Below are positions 10,905-23,310 of a DNA stretch of 64,000 bases, piece after piece (the first letter of the stretch is position 1; each line of letters opens with the position of its first letter). Where the stretch lies: the NCBI GenBank assembly GCA_038501785.1, contig JBAMJR010000071.1:100001-164000 (forward strand), written 5' to 3'. A program made the translations under genes and the position numbers. The notes under the pieces were generated by a model. The model saw only the letters and a program-made list of their open reading frames with translations, searched no databases and was not told the origin of the DNA. The DNA comes from Myoxocephalus aenaeus. Taxonomy: Eukaryota; Chordata; Actinopteri; Perciformes; Cottidae.

Positions 10905-13637
10905 ACTGGAGAGAAAGACAAGAACACTGGAGAGAAAGACATGAACACTGGAGAGAAAGACAAGAACACTGGAGAGAAAGACATGAACACTGGAGAGAAA
11001 GACATGAACACTGGAGAGAAAGACAAGAACACTGGAGAGAAAGACAAGAACACTGGAGAGAAAGAACACTGGAGAGAAAGACATGAACACTGGAGAGAAA
11101 GAACACTGGAGAGAAAGACATGAACACTGGAGAGAAAGACAAGAACACTGGAGAGAAAGACAAGAACACTGGAGAGAAAGACATGAACACTGGAGAGAAA
11201 GACATGAACACTGGAGAGAAAGACATGAACACTGGAGAGAAAGACAGGAACACTGGAGAGAAAGACAGGAACACTGGAGAGAAAGACAGGAACACTGGAG
11301 AGAAAGACATGAACACTGGAGAGAAAGACATGAACACTGGAGAGAAAGACATGAACACTGGAGAGAAAGACAGGAACACTGGAGAGAAAGACAGGAACAC
11401 TGGAGAGAAAGACATGAACACTGGAGAGAAAGACATGAACACTGGAGAGAAAGACAGGAACACTGGAGAGAAAGACAGGAACACTGGAGAGAAAGACATG
11501 AACACTGGAGAGAAAGACATGAACACTGGAGAGAAAGACATGAACACTGGAGAGAAAGACAGGAACACTGGAGAGAAAGACAGGAACACTGGAGAGAAAG
11601 ACAGGAACACTGGAGAGAAAGACAGGAACACTGGAGAGAAAGACATGAACACTGGAGAGAAAGACATGAACACTGGAGAGAAAGACATGAACACTGGAGA
11701 GAAAGACAGGAACACTGGAGAGAAAGACAGGAACACTGGAGAGAAAGACATGAACACTGGAGAGAAAGACAGGAACACTGGAGAGAAAGACATGAACACT
11801 GGAGAGAAAGACAGGAACACTGGAGAGAAAGACAGGAACACTGGAGAGAAAGACAGGAACACTGGAGAGAAAGACATGAACACTGGAGAGAAAGACAGGA
11901 ACACTGGAGAGAAAGACAAGAACACTGGAGAGAAAGACATGAACACTGGAGAGAAAGACAGGAACACTGGAGAGAAAGACATGAACACTGGAGAGAAAGA
12001 CATGAACACTGGAGAGAAAGACAGGAACACTGGAGAGAAAGACATGAACACTGGAGAGAAAGACATGAACACTGGAGAGAAAGACAGGAACACTGGAGAG
12101 AAAGACATGAACACTGGAGAGAAAGACAGGAACACTGGAGAGAAAGACAGGAACACTGGAGAGAAAGACAGGAACACTGGAGAGAAAGACAGGAACACTG
12201 GAGAGAAAGACAGGAACACTGGAGAGAAAGACAGGAACACTGGAGAGAAAGACAGGAACACTGGAGAGAAAGACAGGAACACTGGAGAGAAAGACAGGAA
12301 CACTGGAGAGAAAGACATGAACACTGGAGAGAAAGACATGAACACTGGAGAGAAAGACATGAACACTGGAGAGAAAGACATGAACACTGGAGAGAAAGAC
12401 ATGAACACTGGAGAGAAAGACAGGAACACTGGAGAGAAAGACAGGAACACTGGAGAGAAAGACATGAACACTGGAGAGAAAGACAGGAACACTGGAGAGA
12501 AAGACAGGAACACTGGAGAGAAAGACAGGAACACTGGAGAGAAAGACATGAACACTGGAGAGAAAGACAGGAACACTGGAGAGAAAGACATGAACACTGG
12601 AGAGAAAGACAGGAACACTGGAGAGAAAGACAGGAACACTGGAGAGAAAGACATGAACACTGGAGAGAAAGACATGAACACTGGAGAGAAAGACAGGAAC
12701 ACTGGAGAGAAAGAACACTGGAGAGAAAGACATGAACACTGGAGAGAAAGACAAGAACACTGGAGAGAAAGACATGAACACAGGAGAGAAAGACATGAAC
12801 ACTGGAGAGAAAGACAAGAACACAGGAGAGAAAGACATGAACACTGGAGAGAAAGACAGGAACACTGGAGAGAAAGACAGGAACACTGGAGAGAAAGACA
12901 GGAACACTGGAGAGAAAGACAAGAACACTGGAGAGAAAGACAAGAACACTGGAGAGAAAGACAGGAACACTGGAGAGAAAGACAGGAACACTGGAGAGAA
13001 AGACATGAACACTGGAGAGAAAGACAAGAACACTGGAGAGAAAGACAAGAACACTGGAGAGAAAGACAAGAACACTGGAGAGAAAGACAAGAACACTGGA
13101 GAGAAAGACAAGAACACTGGAGAGAAAGACAAGAACACTGGAGAGAAAGACAAGAACACTGGAGAGAAAGACATGAACACTGGAGAGAAAGACATGAACA
13201 CTGGAGAGAAAGACAAGAACACTGGAGAGAAAGACATGAACACTGGAGAGAAAGACAAGAACACTGGAGAGAAAGACATGAACACTGGAGAGAAAGACAA
13301 GAACACTGGAGAGAAAGACATGAACACTGGAGAGAAAGACAAGAACACTGGAGAGAAAGACATGAACACTGGAGAGAAAGACATGAACACTGGAGAGAAA
13401 GACATGAACACTGGAGAGAAAGACAAGAACACTGGAGAGAAAGACATGAACACTGGAGAGAAAGACAAGAACACTGGAGAGAAAGACATGAACACTGGAG
13501 AGAAAGACATGAACACTGGAGAGAAAGACAAGAACACTGGAGAGAAAGACATGAACACTGGAGAGAAAGACATGAACACTGGAGAGAAAGACAAGAACAC
13601 TGGAGAGAAAGACATGAACACTGGAGAGAAAGACAGG
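10905..13637. repeat. 21-bp minisatellite, about 130 copies
   Basis: The 21-bp unit reads ACTGGAGAGAAAGAC, then A, then one variable base (A, T or G), then GAAC. The array is 2.73 kb and nearly perfect apart from that base. Three units are 5 bp short (near 11062, 11100 and 12711), and two have ACAGG in place of ACTGG (near 12780 and 12823). Because 21 is a multiple of three and the unit lacks stops in several frames, both strands stay open for hundreds of codons. The conceptual peptides (NTGEKD-type and HWRERHE-type on plus, FLSFSPV-type and SSVHV-type on minus) are consequences of the repeat. The TGEK string resembles a C2H2 zinc-finger linker, but no Cys or His ligands accompany it. I do not annotate a gene. 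Confidence 0.97.
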
Positions 13638-13639
13638 AT

Positions 13640-14317
13640 TAAATCAGCTCTGTTGATGTCATCTCTGAATCCATCGGGTGATGAATATTCGTTGAGGACA
13701 CAAAGGGCCGATCAAGAGAAGCTCGTCTGTTAAAGCGTCGACCCGTCCAGGTCAGTCTCTCCAGTCTCTCAGCGGCGTGACGTGGGGTCGATGCCCCTCA
13801 GAACAAAACGCCCCCAAAAAAGAAAAGAGCTTTAGCTTTCCCGCCTCGTTTGTCAAAAACGCAGTTTTTAGAAACGGTTTCTTTTATTTATTTTTGTTGC
13901 AAATGTTTTTTTTGGCGTTTTGACCCTTTAGGATCCCGCCACACGCCGGGTTCTGACTGGAAATCCATCATGGTGGTGGATTTGTCATTTTGGCACACAC
14001 AAAAAGCAATGGTTGATCTTTTGTAACGGAGAGAGAGAGAAATAAACTGTTTGATTCTTATCTGCAGAAAAAAAAGAAAGAAAAGGAAAGCCAGCCCATT
14101 CACAACTTTGCTCTGAACAAATGTTATGCAAGCGCTCCTTTCTCCGCACAATAAAAGCAGAGGTCAAGGAGCTGTTGACCTGGTCTTGCAAAAAAATACA
14201 AAAAAAACGTAAAAAAAAAAAAAGAGAGGGGAAGTTTCCACTACGGCCGCCAACATCAAACGGGCGTGGATACAAAAAGGCTGATCACCACATAGACAGG
14301 GTTAGAAATGACCCAAA

Positions 14318-14318
<1 letters not shown>
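13640..14318. other. Unassigned sequence with A and T runs
   Basis: No gene recognised. Poly-A and poly-T runs occur around 13880-13915 and 14188-14224. Confidence 0.4.

Positions 14319-14349
<31 letters not shown>
14319..14349. repeat. (CA)n microsatellite
   Basis: CA run of about 15 repeats. Confidence 0.95.
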
Positions 14350-14350
<1 letters not shown>

Positions 14351-14800
14351 CTTCCACCCGACACTTTCACTTCCCCGTTGCTCTCAACAATAAAAGAAAA
14401 GTAGTTTTTCTTTTATATGAGAACATCAGCATGTTCCCGGTCATAAAGCAGAAGTCCTGCTGACAGAATCTGACTTTATATAAGACTCCCAGACCATGTT
14501 GGAGCTGGAGACAATAAAGGTTTTATACGACCACTTTCACGGAGCAATCGGCAATGAATTGACCAATCACAGCGGTTGCAGTCTGCGTCGGGATGCCCGC
14601 TTGGAACCCGGTCGTCTATGGAGGATAATCACTGAGATAGTAGTTTAGCTGCAAATGTGTCGCTGCTCAAGAAATACTTTGTCGACGTGGAAGATGAAGC
14701 AATGTTGATCAAAAATCTAAATCATCAGAAAGAACCGATAAGCCGAACCGATTAGAGTACTAGTATCTATAACACTTTGGTGACACTCATCCCTCCCTAC

Positions 14801-14823
14801 CACACACACACACACACACACAC
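14801..14823. repeat. (CA)n microsatellite
   Basis: CA run of about 11 repeats. Confidence 0.93.
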
Positions 14824-16458
14824 CTTATTTTACACAGGAATGTGTTCCACCCAGAAAGCTGTGGGTTTGCGTGTGTGTGTGTTATTGTTACCACTTAGCT
14901 AAAGCATGCCGATCAGCTTAGTCGTGTTCGACACTCTGTTGACTTTTTGAACTTGTGACTGTTTTACAGTATTTTATTGACCCGAAAGATTGATCTATTC
15001 TAGAGAACTAATTAGATTAATCCATACTGAAAGTAATTCTAAAGTGCAGCCGGAAAAAATTAAAATACCCACAATGCAATGTGATTGCATCAACTTTTGG
15101 CCCTTACCGCCGTCTTCTAAACGTCTAACACCAGTTTGTAACTCACTCTCTCTTTATCGATGATGTCATCAGGGTTGTTGTTGTTGTTGTTTTTTTCCCA
15201 ACCCGTCGGCTGAGTGCTATAGTCCCCATTACCTTGATTGGTGGACTGTCCCTTTAAGAGCCTCTCACGTCATTATGATTATCCCGTTTATTATTACAAA
15301 GTGGATTGACTGTTGACGAATCAAAACATGCATTGGAGACACCAAGGTGGTTACGATGTGGAGAAAATAAGACATCACGATAGTTTTGACCAAATAGCTT
15401 GAAATCTAAACTTGTATTTTAGGGTTATATATATATATGCGCTTTAACAAAATATTCATGAAATTAGATTTTCTTTATATATAATCATCAGAAATGTGGA
15501 TATAATGACTACGTGGGTAAAGGCAAATTATTTCAGAAAACACTGTACTTTGACAAAGACTTAAACAAGAAAACCCCCATATAACTGGAACCAAAGCAAA
15601 CACTTTATGCCTCTAAAATCTAACATGGTGGTGGCTCTTAAAAAAACTAATTATAATTCATACGCACATAGTTTTGCAACTACAGACACACTGCTTTTCA
15701 TTCCTGAGGGAAACTCCTGCCACACCGCATCAAATACTCGCTAAGTGACGCTGTCGCACACGTAATAAAACACAACCTTTGATCACAAGGCCGTCCATTT
15801 AATGATTAATGAGGTAAAGATAATTCACTAACAAAACATGCATTGCGTTGTGTGTTTATTCACATCAATACAGCTGCACATTATTTATGATTCATAAATG
15901 ATCTGCAGCGGCCGGTGGTTTGCAGTGACCTTCTCCCAGCGAGTGTTTTAGGGCCTGACTGGTACCTTTTAACTCCTGCCAAGCCTCTTTAGTCGCCACT
16001 TACAGCCGCTGGTGAAGGCCGACAACAACATGTTTTCATGGTTTGCTCGTTTCTAAAGGGTTCTATGAGTGACCTGTTTCAACGGCAAAAAAATAAAGTC
16101 TATGAAAAGCTTGAGGATAATGATGAAAACAGTTGAGTGGTGTACATTACTTGATTTTGCATGAATACTAGAACAGCATTGTGTCCATCAAGCCCAGTAT
16201 CCTGGCAGTTTGTGAAATAGTCTCGATATGCGATCCATTTGGTTTTGTGTTCAAATGAAAATAATACCGATGGGGAGTCGATTAGGACCCTTACTCGTGG
16301 TGGACATATTTATATGGAACCAAGTGACTCGGCAACAGTCAGAGCAAGTGACGAACTTTAGAAGAACCAAAAAGACAACTATCGGTGGGCGGGTCCAACA
16401 AACAGGACTTCCAACCAGAAGACCAGTGTTTGACACTGTGTTGTGGTTTTATGGTAGT
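14824..16458. other. Unassigned sequence
   Basis: No gene recognised. A TTG run lies at 15175-15190 and a short TA run at 15427-15438. The open frame that starts at 16228 stays open only because it enters the 30-bp array. Confidence 0.4.
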
Positions 16459-17046
16459 GGTTTGGTAACCTACATCAAAACCGTTGGTGGTTTGGTCGCC
16501 TACACCAAAACCGTTGGTGGTTTGGTCGCCTACACCAAAACCGTTGGTCACTTGGTCGCCTACACCAAAACCGTTGGTGGTTTGGTCGCCTACACCAAAA
16601 CCGTTGGTGGGTTTGGTCGCCTACACCAAAACCGTTGGTGGGTTTGGTCGCCTACACCAAAACCGTTGGTGGGTTTGGTCGCCTACACCAAAACCGTTGG
16701 TCACTTGGTCGCCTACACCAAAACCGTTGGTGGGTTTGGTCGCCTACACCAAAACCATTGGCGGGTTTGGTCGCCTACACCAAAACCATTGGCGGGTTTG
16801 GTCGCCTACACCAAAACCATTGGCGGGTTTGGTCGCCTACACCAAAACCGTTGGCGGGTTTGGTCGCCTACACCAAAACCGTTGGTCGCCTACACCAAAA
16901 CCGTTGGTCGCTTGGTCGCCTACACCAAAACCGTTGGTCGCTTGGTCGCCTACACCAAAACTGTTGGTCGTTTTGTTGCCTACACCAAAAACGTTGTTTT
17001 TTTTGGTTGCTGACACCAAATCTGTTGGTGGTTTGGTTGCCTTAAC
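16459..17046. repeat. 30/31-bp minisatellite, about 19 copies
   Basis: Each unit contains GGTCGCCTACACCAAAACCG and a TTGGTGGTTT-like spacer. Early units are 30 bp, and from about 16600 a G is added to give 31 bp. Variants swap the spacer for TTGGTCACTTGG or TTGGCGGG, and one unit near 16880 is shortened. The array decays to the right into a TGGTTTTGTTGCCTAAACC-like stretch at 17100-17120, which may be the ancestral sequence. The plus-strand open frames (16228-17013, 16484-17095 and 16635-17045) are by-products. Confidence 0.93.
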
Positions 17047-17744
17047 TGTTCAAGGTTATTTTAACACCAACCATGATTTTGTTTCCTTAAGCTAACCACG
17101 TGGTTTTGTTGCCTAAACCCCAACTTCCTGAGAAACAAGTCGTTCCGAGGGACACGGGAAGAAGAAAAAAAGCAGACAAAGTTTCCCTGTACACAAAACC
17201 AATAGATTGTATTTGTGACCATTTCTCCGACTTCAGGGTCGGGCAGAAATCTGCTTCATACAAAACAGATGCATCGGTCTGATGCGACCAGACAACATGT
17301 TGAGGCTGGTTTGATTTCCAAAGCGCTCCGTCCTCTTTGCCCCTTCAGCCTCTCTCACTCTCCCTCTCACTCTCCCTCTCACAGCCAAGCTACACTGGCC
17401 TCTTTGAGATCCACTGCCCACAACAAAACCCACACAACCGCCACGACTGCCAACATCCGCACAAAGACACCATGTTACTACAGCCCACGGGGCGAGGAGA
17501 TGGGGGGCCGAGAGAGAACTCGTCCGCCTTGAAAGGGGTTATTTCTCACACTGCGGCTATTTTTACAGGACTCTATTTAGACGCTTCCACAATCGTGTTC
17601 ATGTAACAACCATCAGAGCACAGAGAGGATTCATTTATTTATTTTGTTGCCGCAGCAGCATGCACGAGCACGAGACCCCGGCAGGGTGACGGAGCGTCCA
17701 GCGCTGAATCAGCGGGTCACACGTTGTGTAATCTCTCGCTCAAA
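17047..17744. other. Unassigned sequence
   Basis: No gene recognised. A TCTCCCTCTCAC-type pyrimidine repeat lies at 17350-17383. Confidence 0.4.
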
Positions 17745-17772
17745 TACACACACTCACACACACACACACACA
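17745..17772. repeat. (CA)n microsatellite, interrupted
   Basis: Short CA run with one CT interruption. Confidence 0.85.
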
Positions 17773-18523
17773 TACTCACTCACAGAGATTAACAGCACAC
17801 AGAGAGGCGGGGAAACTTATTTTTCTCAAAGAAGGAAACCGAGGCCCAAAGAAGTGTTACAGTTGTGTGTCTCTTCTTAATTTAAAGCCCCGCTGCCACT
17901 GAATGGGTCCAGTTGGCCCATTAAACTTGTCTCTTCAAACAGAGGATTCTTTAGGCTCGACAGGAAGAGTTCAGCTAGACACTTAATTACACAAAACACT
18001 GGGCTCCAGGAACCCTCGAGGGGTCCTTTGAGAGGAGCGAAATGACGAACGGTGTAATCTCTCTGAATTAAAATTGACTTTGACTGTTGGATAATGTGTA
18101 AGAATGGAATATTTTGCTCCTCCATCATCATCTCCCACAATGCACAAGTCTAACTATTATTTTTAAACCAGCCGTAAATCTCAGGGACAAAATTGGCCTG
18201 TGACTAGAACATGTTTGAGAGCTCCCTGCTGTCTACTGGTACAACTGCTCAACTTTGTCCATGGATTCCAAAAAAAAAAAATGGATTCCAAAAAAAAAAA
18301 AAAAGGAAATACCTCAGCTAAAAGTTATAATGCTTACAGCGACAATAAAGTTGAATCATATTAAAAATATTGCCGGCAAAGCACCGGAAGCCCGCACAAC
18401 GATCAGATCCATGTCGTCTCACAACACAATATGCATGTATGTACTGTACACAGCAGCTGTTCCTCAGCACGGAGCTGCAGGACAACAATGAATTGATCCA
18501 TTGTTGAGTGGATATCAATGCAG

Positions 18524-18525
<2 letters not shown>
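17773..18525. other. Unassigned sequence
   Basis: No gene recognised. Two tandem copies of ATGGATTCC plus an A run occur at 18261-18304. Confidence 0.4.

Positions 18526-18557
<32 letters not shown>
18526..18557. repeat. (CA)n microsatellite
   Basis: CA run of about 16 repeats. Confidence 0.95.
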
Positions 18558-18559
<2 letters not shown>

Positions 18560-21500
18560 CCCCGATGATGACGTTGTTGGTGTGAAGGTGACATTAGGAT
18601 CCTCCTCTCACATTTAGTAGGTGGTTCAATCATGATCTTATTATTAATGCACATAACTTTGCCAGCAAAACTCCATTAAAAAAATGTGTTAAAAGAGCGA
18701 TAATTTGGTTTTTTTCCACAATTGCGCACATCTTACTACATGACTTGGTGATTTTATTTAAATCAGGAAGAGGTCATTGTGAATTCGGCTTATGTATTGA
18801 GCACCAAGCATTACTTTATTTCCTCAAATATCTACTTTTAAAATATCTACAAAAAAAAATAAAAATAAAAAAAAGGCCAAATGCCTGGGAAAGTTGACGC
18901 ACAAAAGTTTTATGAAATATTTTCACGCCAAATTCATCAGCACATTTTTGAAAATCAAAAAAAAGTTGTAGTTATTTCCCAATACACGCGCTTTTATTAC
19001 AGCACGTGGGGTTTTGTCAATGGAGCTCGGCTGACAGGAGAAAAGACCACCTGGAATCCAGATGTGACGACAATAAGCCTCGTCCACCTGCAACGTCACA
19101 GCCGTACAGAGGCTGCACACATTCATAAACATGTCCTTCCTCATGTCGCCACACAGGTGGAGCAATTAGGGGCTGAACATGCGCCACGCGCAGCGGCGCG
19201 AGACACCACGAAGCTCGGTCCCTTTCACGTGAGCGTAAACGGGGGGGGCGTTCAACTTCCTTTAAAGTCTCACAACTTATGGGGTGACCCTCGGGTGCAG
19301 AAGACACACACTTGTAAAGCTCCACTGATTCATTCGGCTTGCTCACGTCCCACCAACACGCGTTGTTTCAGTTAAATTCTAACTTTTAAAGAGCTAGTGA
19401 CACCAGATGTGGACGCTGAGGCAGCAGCGTTAAATTGGTAGATTTGTCAATGGAGTCTGGCTTTTTTTCCGCTTCCCCACGACTCCGTGCAACAAAGTGT
19501 CCGCTGCGTACTTGTGCGACAAGAGGGCAAAGTTCAGATCGGCAACAAGTCAGACTTACCAGAGTTTGCTCATACTGCAGCGCCCGCTGGTCGGACCCGT
19601 CCCCGGCCATGGCTGCGCGGTGTCCGGCCACTCGAGGAGAGGTTGTCGGGGGTGGAAGTGAGAGGAAGCCGGGCGGCGATATCTCTCTCTCTCTCTCTCT
19701 AACCCAGTGGTTAACGCATTGGGCTGACTTCCGTTTCTGAATGGGAGTCCACGCAGGGAACTCCAGCTGCAGAATGCGCCCCGGTTACAGTAAGTTCCTT
19801 CATTTTATAGCCCGGCCAAGTCCCGGGCAGAGAGGCGCGCTGCGAGGCGGGACTTAGGCTGCTCTCTGCGGGGGAATCGTCGCCTCCCATCGGGAGCAAA
19901 GTGTCAATCAAACTAGAAGGAAAGTATGCTTTTTTGAGCTTTTGGTGTCAAAATGTTTCCCCACATGTGTTAATATTATGATTATTATTTTTTATTTTTT
20001 TACATAAAGCAAAAATAACGTCTCAATAAGACAATGTGTGGTGAGTTACCTGAGTCCAGGTGGGATCGACCCCCAGCCACACCTGTGGATGTTGATTATT
20101 AACTACTTTTAGCCTTTTTGTTATTAGAGATAAGGTTTCATGATTAATTCATAATTTTTTGCTTGAGCTCAACTTAATTTAACCAATGTCCTCTTATTTG
20201 TGTTGGTTTCCCGCATGTTTGATAATATTTCTACACAATTTCTGTCCGAAAGAGACATTAACTCGACAATGTGTGCTTGTAAATGATGATCTCTTGTTTC
20301 TCAAGGCTACATCTGCCACTGAAAGAAGTGACAGTTGTACCTGTGCTGTGTAGAGAGTTAAAGTGTGCCATTTGTAGGCCCTGCACACCTCACTCTGGGA
20401 AAGGAAATGTGCCATTTGTACAGACGTTCATGGAGACTACCTACAGATAGACGTTATTTTCATCTGGCGCCAACTGGAACTATTGGATTAGATGATATAG
20501 TCCTTTATTAGTCCCGCAGTGGAGACATTTAGACGTATTAGATGGATCGCCGTGCAATTTGGTGCACACGTTCATGTCTCACGTTCATATGTCATCCCAT
20601 CAGGTCAAATAATTTTTTTTTATATTGTATACAGCTCAGAATAAGAGGAAAGTTGTGTCCAATATGACCACATGCCTGCTGAACCAATAACATTCCCATC
20701 AGCCTCAGCTGTATCGTCTGTTTAACAACACATGTTGATTTTATATATCAAATTTTGCCTTGTTGTGAGCACGTGTTAGCATGCAGCTCAAAGCACCGTT
20801 AGCCGCTAACATACATTCGCTGTGAACTAACACACGGTGTCAGTTTAAAATGATAAATACGGCGCACAAGTAATTTTCTCAATGAGTTACACTCATATGG
20901 GAGTTGAAGCATTCATTGATTGAAAATAAAGCCATAAAACCCACATTGACCCCGCGGGGCGGAACACAACTGCTGCAGCACTGAGGCTTTTAAAACTTTA
21001 ATACGCTCGGACGTGAACGGTTATTTCTCAAAGATACGAGCAGACGAAGGCTTTCCTCGTCCCGAGGTTGGACTCGGTCGGTCTTCAGAAACTTGGTACA
21101 GAGAAAGTGAAGTGTTTGATGTTCTTTTGCAGCGATGTGAAGCAAATACAGGCAACCTATGCATAGCTGTCAGCAGGGAACTCGGCAAAAACACACACTT
21201 GAGCCCACAAAGATGTTTTTTTTACAGAAGGTTAATCATTCAGGCAGCTTCGCTTTGTGTGCATCTTGTTTGAAAGCGCCAGCCTTTGTAGTTTAACCCC
21301 ACGTCTTGTGTGAGCGGCTCTCTGCAAGGTTGTTCAAGAGCTTGCATTCTTGAGAACCCATGATAGCACTTCGCTCTCACAATGGAAAATGACTGGGGGT
21401 GCAAGACAAGCAAAAAAAAGAAACACAGATGATCAACACATCCATTTTTACACCAGTTAATCCGGATTCGGGTCGCGACTGCAGCCGGCTGATAATAAAA

Positions 21501-22070
21501 GTGTCTTTTCCGGTCCGCTTTTCTGAGGGCGTCCTGAGGCGTTCCCAGCCAGATGGGATCTGCAATGCCTTCAGCGCGGTCCGGGGTCCGCCTCGGTGCC
21601 TCCCCCCTATTAAAACACTTTAAAAAAAAAAGAAGAAGAAACTTCCACAAAGAGGAGCTTTCGCGATCGACCCCCTCGATTCGCTGCTTTTAAATACACC
21701 GGAGAAGTGATCACATCATCGGACGACTCAAGAGATCGTGCCAAAAGAAAACGAGCCACTTTACTCTGGAAAAACTAAACTTTTCAGAACCCACAACCTT
21801 GTGATCACATTGTAACGTTAGTGTCTCCACTATCAACAATTCTCATCCACATCAAAGACTTGAAAGAGAAAATACAAGCAGGCGATTCTGACCAAACACA
21901 GTTAAACACATAAGGAAGCTTATGTAACGATGAAAGAGCCCAAGAAACGACTATGGAATATTATATTTACTGTAAACCCTGAATGTAAACCTTCCTGTTA
22001 CACCGTAGTTAGGGGCAGGCACTTGAAACCAAACTGGAGGGAGCATGAAACCATCTTAACATATACGGGT
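18558..22070. other. Unassigned 3.5-kb stretch
   Basis: I see no convincing gene. A GC-richer patch at 19590-19900 contains an ATG in good context at 19609 and a CT run at 19682-19700, but no domain or clear exon structure. The stretch 20490-20600 resembles degraded interspersed repeat. A-rich runs occur at 18850-18875 and 21621-21640. Confidence 0.4.
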
Positions 22071-22071
22071 T

Positions 22072-22357
22072 GAGACCTGTCAATCACAGTAAGCCCCGCC
22101 CTAAAGCGTCCCCTGCTTTATGGTCTGTTTGACTCTAAATGACCATAAGTTACTAAATGAACATCATGCTGTATTGAAGACTTGAAGCTAGAGATTGAGA
22201 CATAAACTCATGTTTACAATGTTTACTGAGGGAATAAATCAAGAGAGAAGTAGAGTGATTTATATAGACTTCTATACAACCAGAGGAGTCGCCCCCTGCT
22301 GGTCGGGAGAGAGAATGCAGCTTCAACACATGAAGCATAGACTTCTATACAACCAGA
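22072..22357 (+). mobile_element. Non-autonomous element with 73-bp repeat, copy 2 (truncated)
   Basis: It is collinear with 1900-2300: AGCCCCGCCC at 22091, the ATGACCATAA landmark near 22139, then one full 73-bp unit with a CTCF-like core (reverse strand) at 22288-22302. A second unit stops after ACAACCAGAG at about 22357. The 12/15-bp array begins at exactly that point. Confidence 0.7.
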
Positions 22358-23310
22358 GTCTCATAATACAACATCACGTAATACAACTTCTCGTAATACA
22401 ACTTTTCGTAAAACATCTCATAAAACAACGTCTCGTAAATTCGACGTCTCGTAATTCGTAGTCTCGTATTACGACACGTATTACAACGTCACGTATTACG
22501 TCACGTATTACAACGGCTCGTAATACGTCACGTATTACAACGTCACGTATTACAACGTCACGTAAAACAACGTCTCGTAAAACAACGTCTCGTATTACAA
22601 CATCTCGTATTACGTCACGTATTACAACGTCTCGTATTACAACGTCTCGTATTACAACGTCACGTAAAACAACGTCTCGTAAAACAACGTCTCGTATTAC
22701 AACATCTCGTATTACGTCTCGTATTACAACGTCTCGTAAAACAATGTCTCGTATTACAACGTCTTGTATTACAACTTCTCGTAATATGTCTTGTATTACA
22801 ACTTCTCGTAATACGTCTTGTATTACAACGTCTCGTAAAACAACGTCTCATAAAACGTCTCGTAAATTCGACGTCTCGTATTACGACGTCTCGTATTACG
22901 ACACGTATTACAACGTCACGTATTACAACGTCACGTAAAACAACGTCTCGTATTACAACGTCTCGTAAAACAACGTCTCGTAATACGTCTCGTATTACAA
23001 CGTCTCGTAATACGTCTCGTATTACAACGTCTCGTATTACGTCTTGTATTACGTCTCTTAATACGTCTCGTATTACAACGTCTCGTATTACAACGTCTCG
23101 TATTACAACGTCTCGTAAAACAACTTCTCGTAATATGTCTCGTATTACAACGTCTCGTATTACAACTTCTCGTATTACAACGTCTTGTATTACAACTTCT
23201 CGTAATACATCTCGTATTACGTCTCGTAAACCATCTTGTAAATACAACGTCTCGTAAATACAACGTCTCGTATTACGACGTCTCGTAAATACAAAATCTT
23301 GTAAAACAAA
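22358..23310. repeat. Degenerate 12/15-bp minisatellite (CGTCTCGTATTACAA type)
   Basis: Units are mostly CGTCTCGTATTACAA (15 bp) and CGTCTCGTATTA (12 bp), with CGTCTCGTAAAACAA and TCACGTATTACAA variants, for roughly 0.95 kb. All unit lengths are multiples of three, so minus-strand frames stay open (Arg-Asp-Val-Val-Ile-like and Arg-Cys-Asn-Thr-like peptides). These are not genes. The left edge abuts the truncated 73-bp repeat, and the right edge fades into TTACATATAACA-type sequence. Confidence 0.9.

Noticed and set aside
10905..13637. CRISPR array
   Set aside because: The units are contiguous with no unique spacers, and the sequence is eukaryotic.
10941..13642. Zinc-finger-like TGEK repeats
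   Set aside because: The linker string is present, but there are no Cys2-His2 ligands between copies.
10888..13733. Long open frames of up to 906 codons on both strands
   Set aside because: They are produced by a 21-bp tandem repeat without stops. They occur in several frames and on both strands at once and have no non-repeat domain.
19590..19800. Coding exon or tRNA-like SINE
   Set aside because: There is an ATG in good context and a GTTAACGCATTGG string, but no B-box, domain or clear splice pattern.
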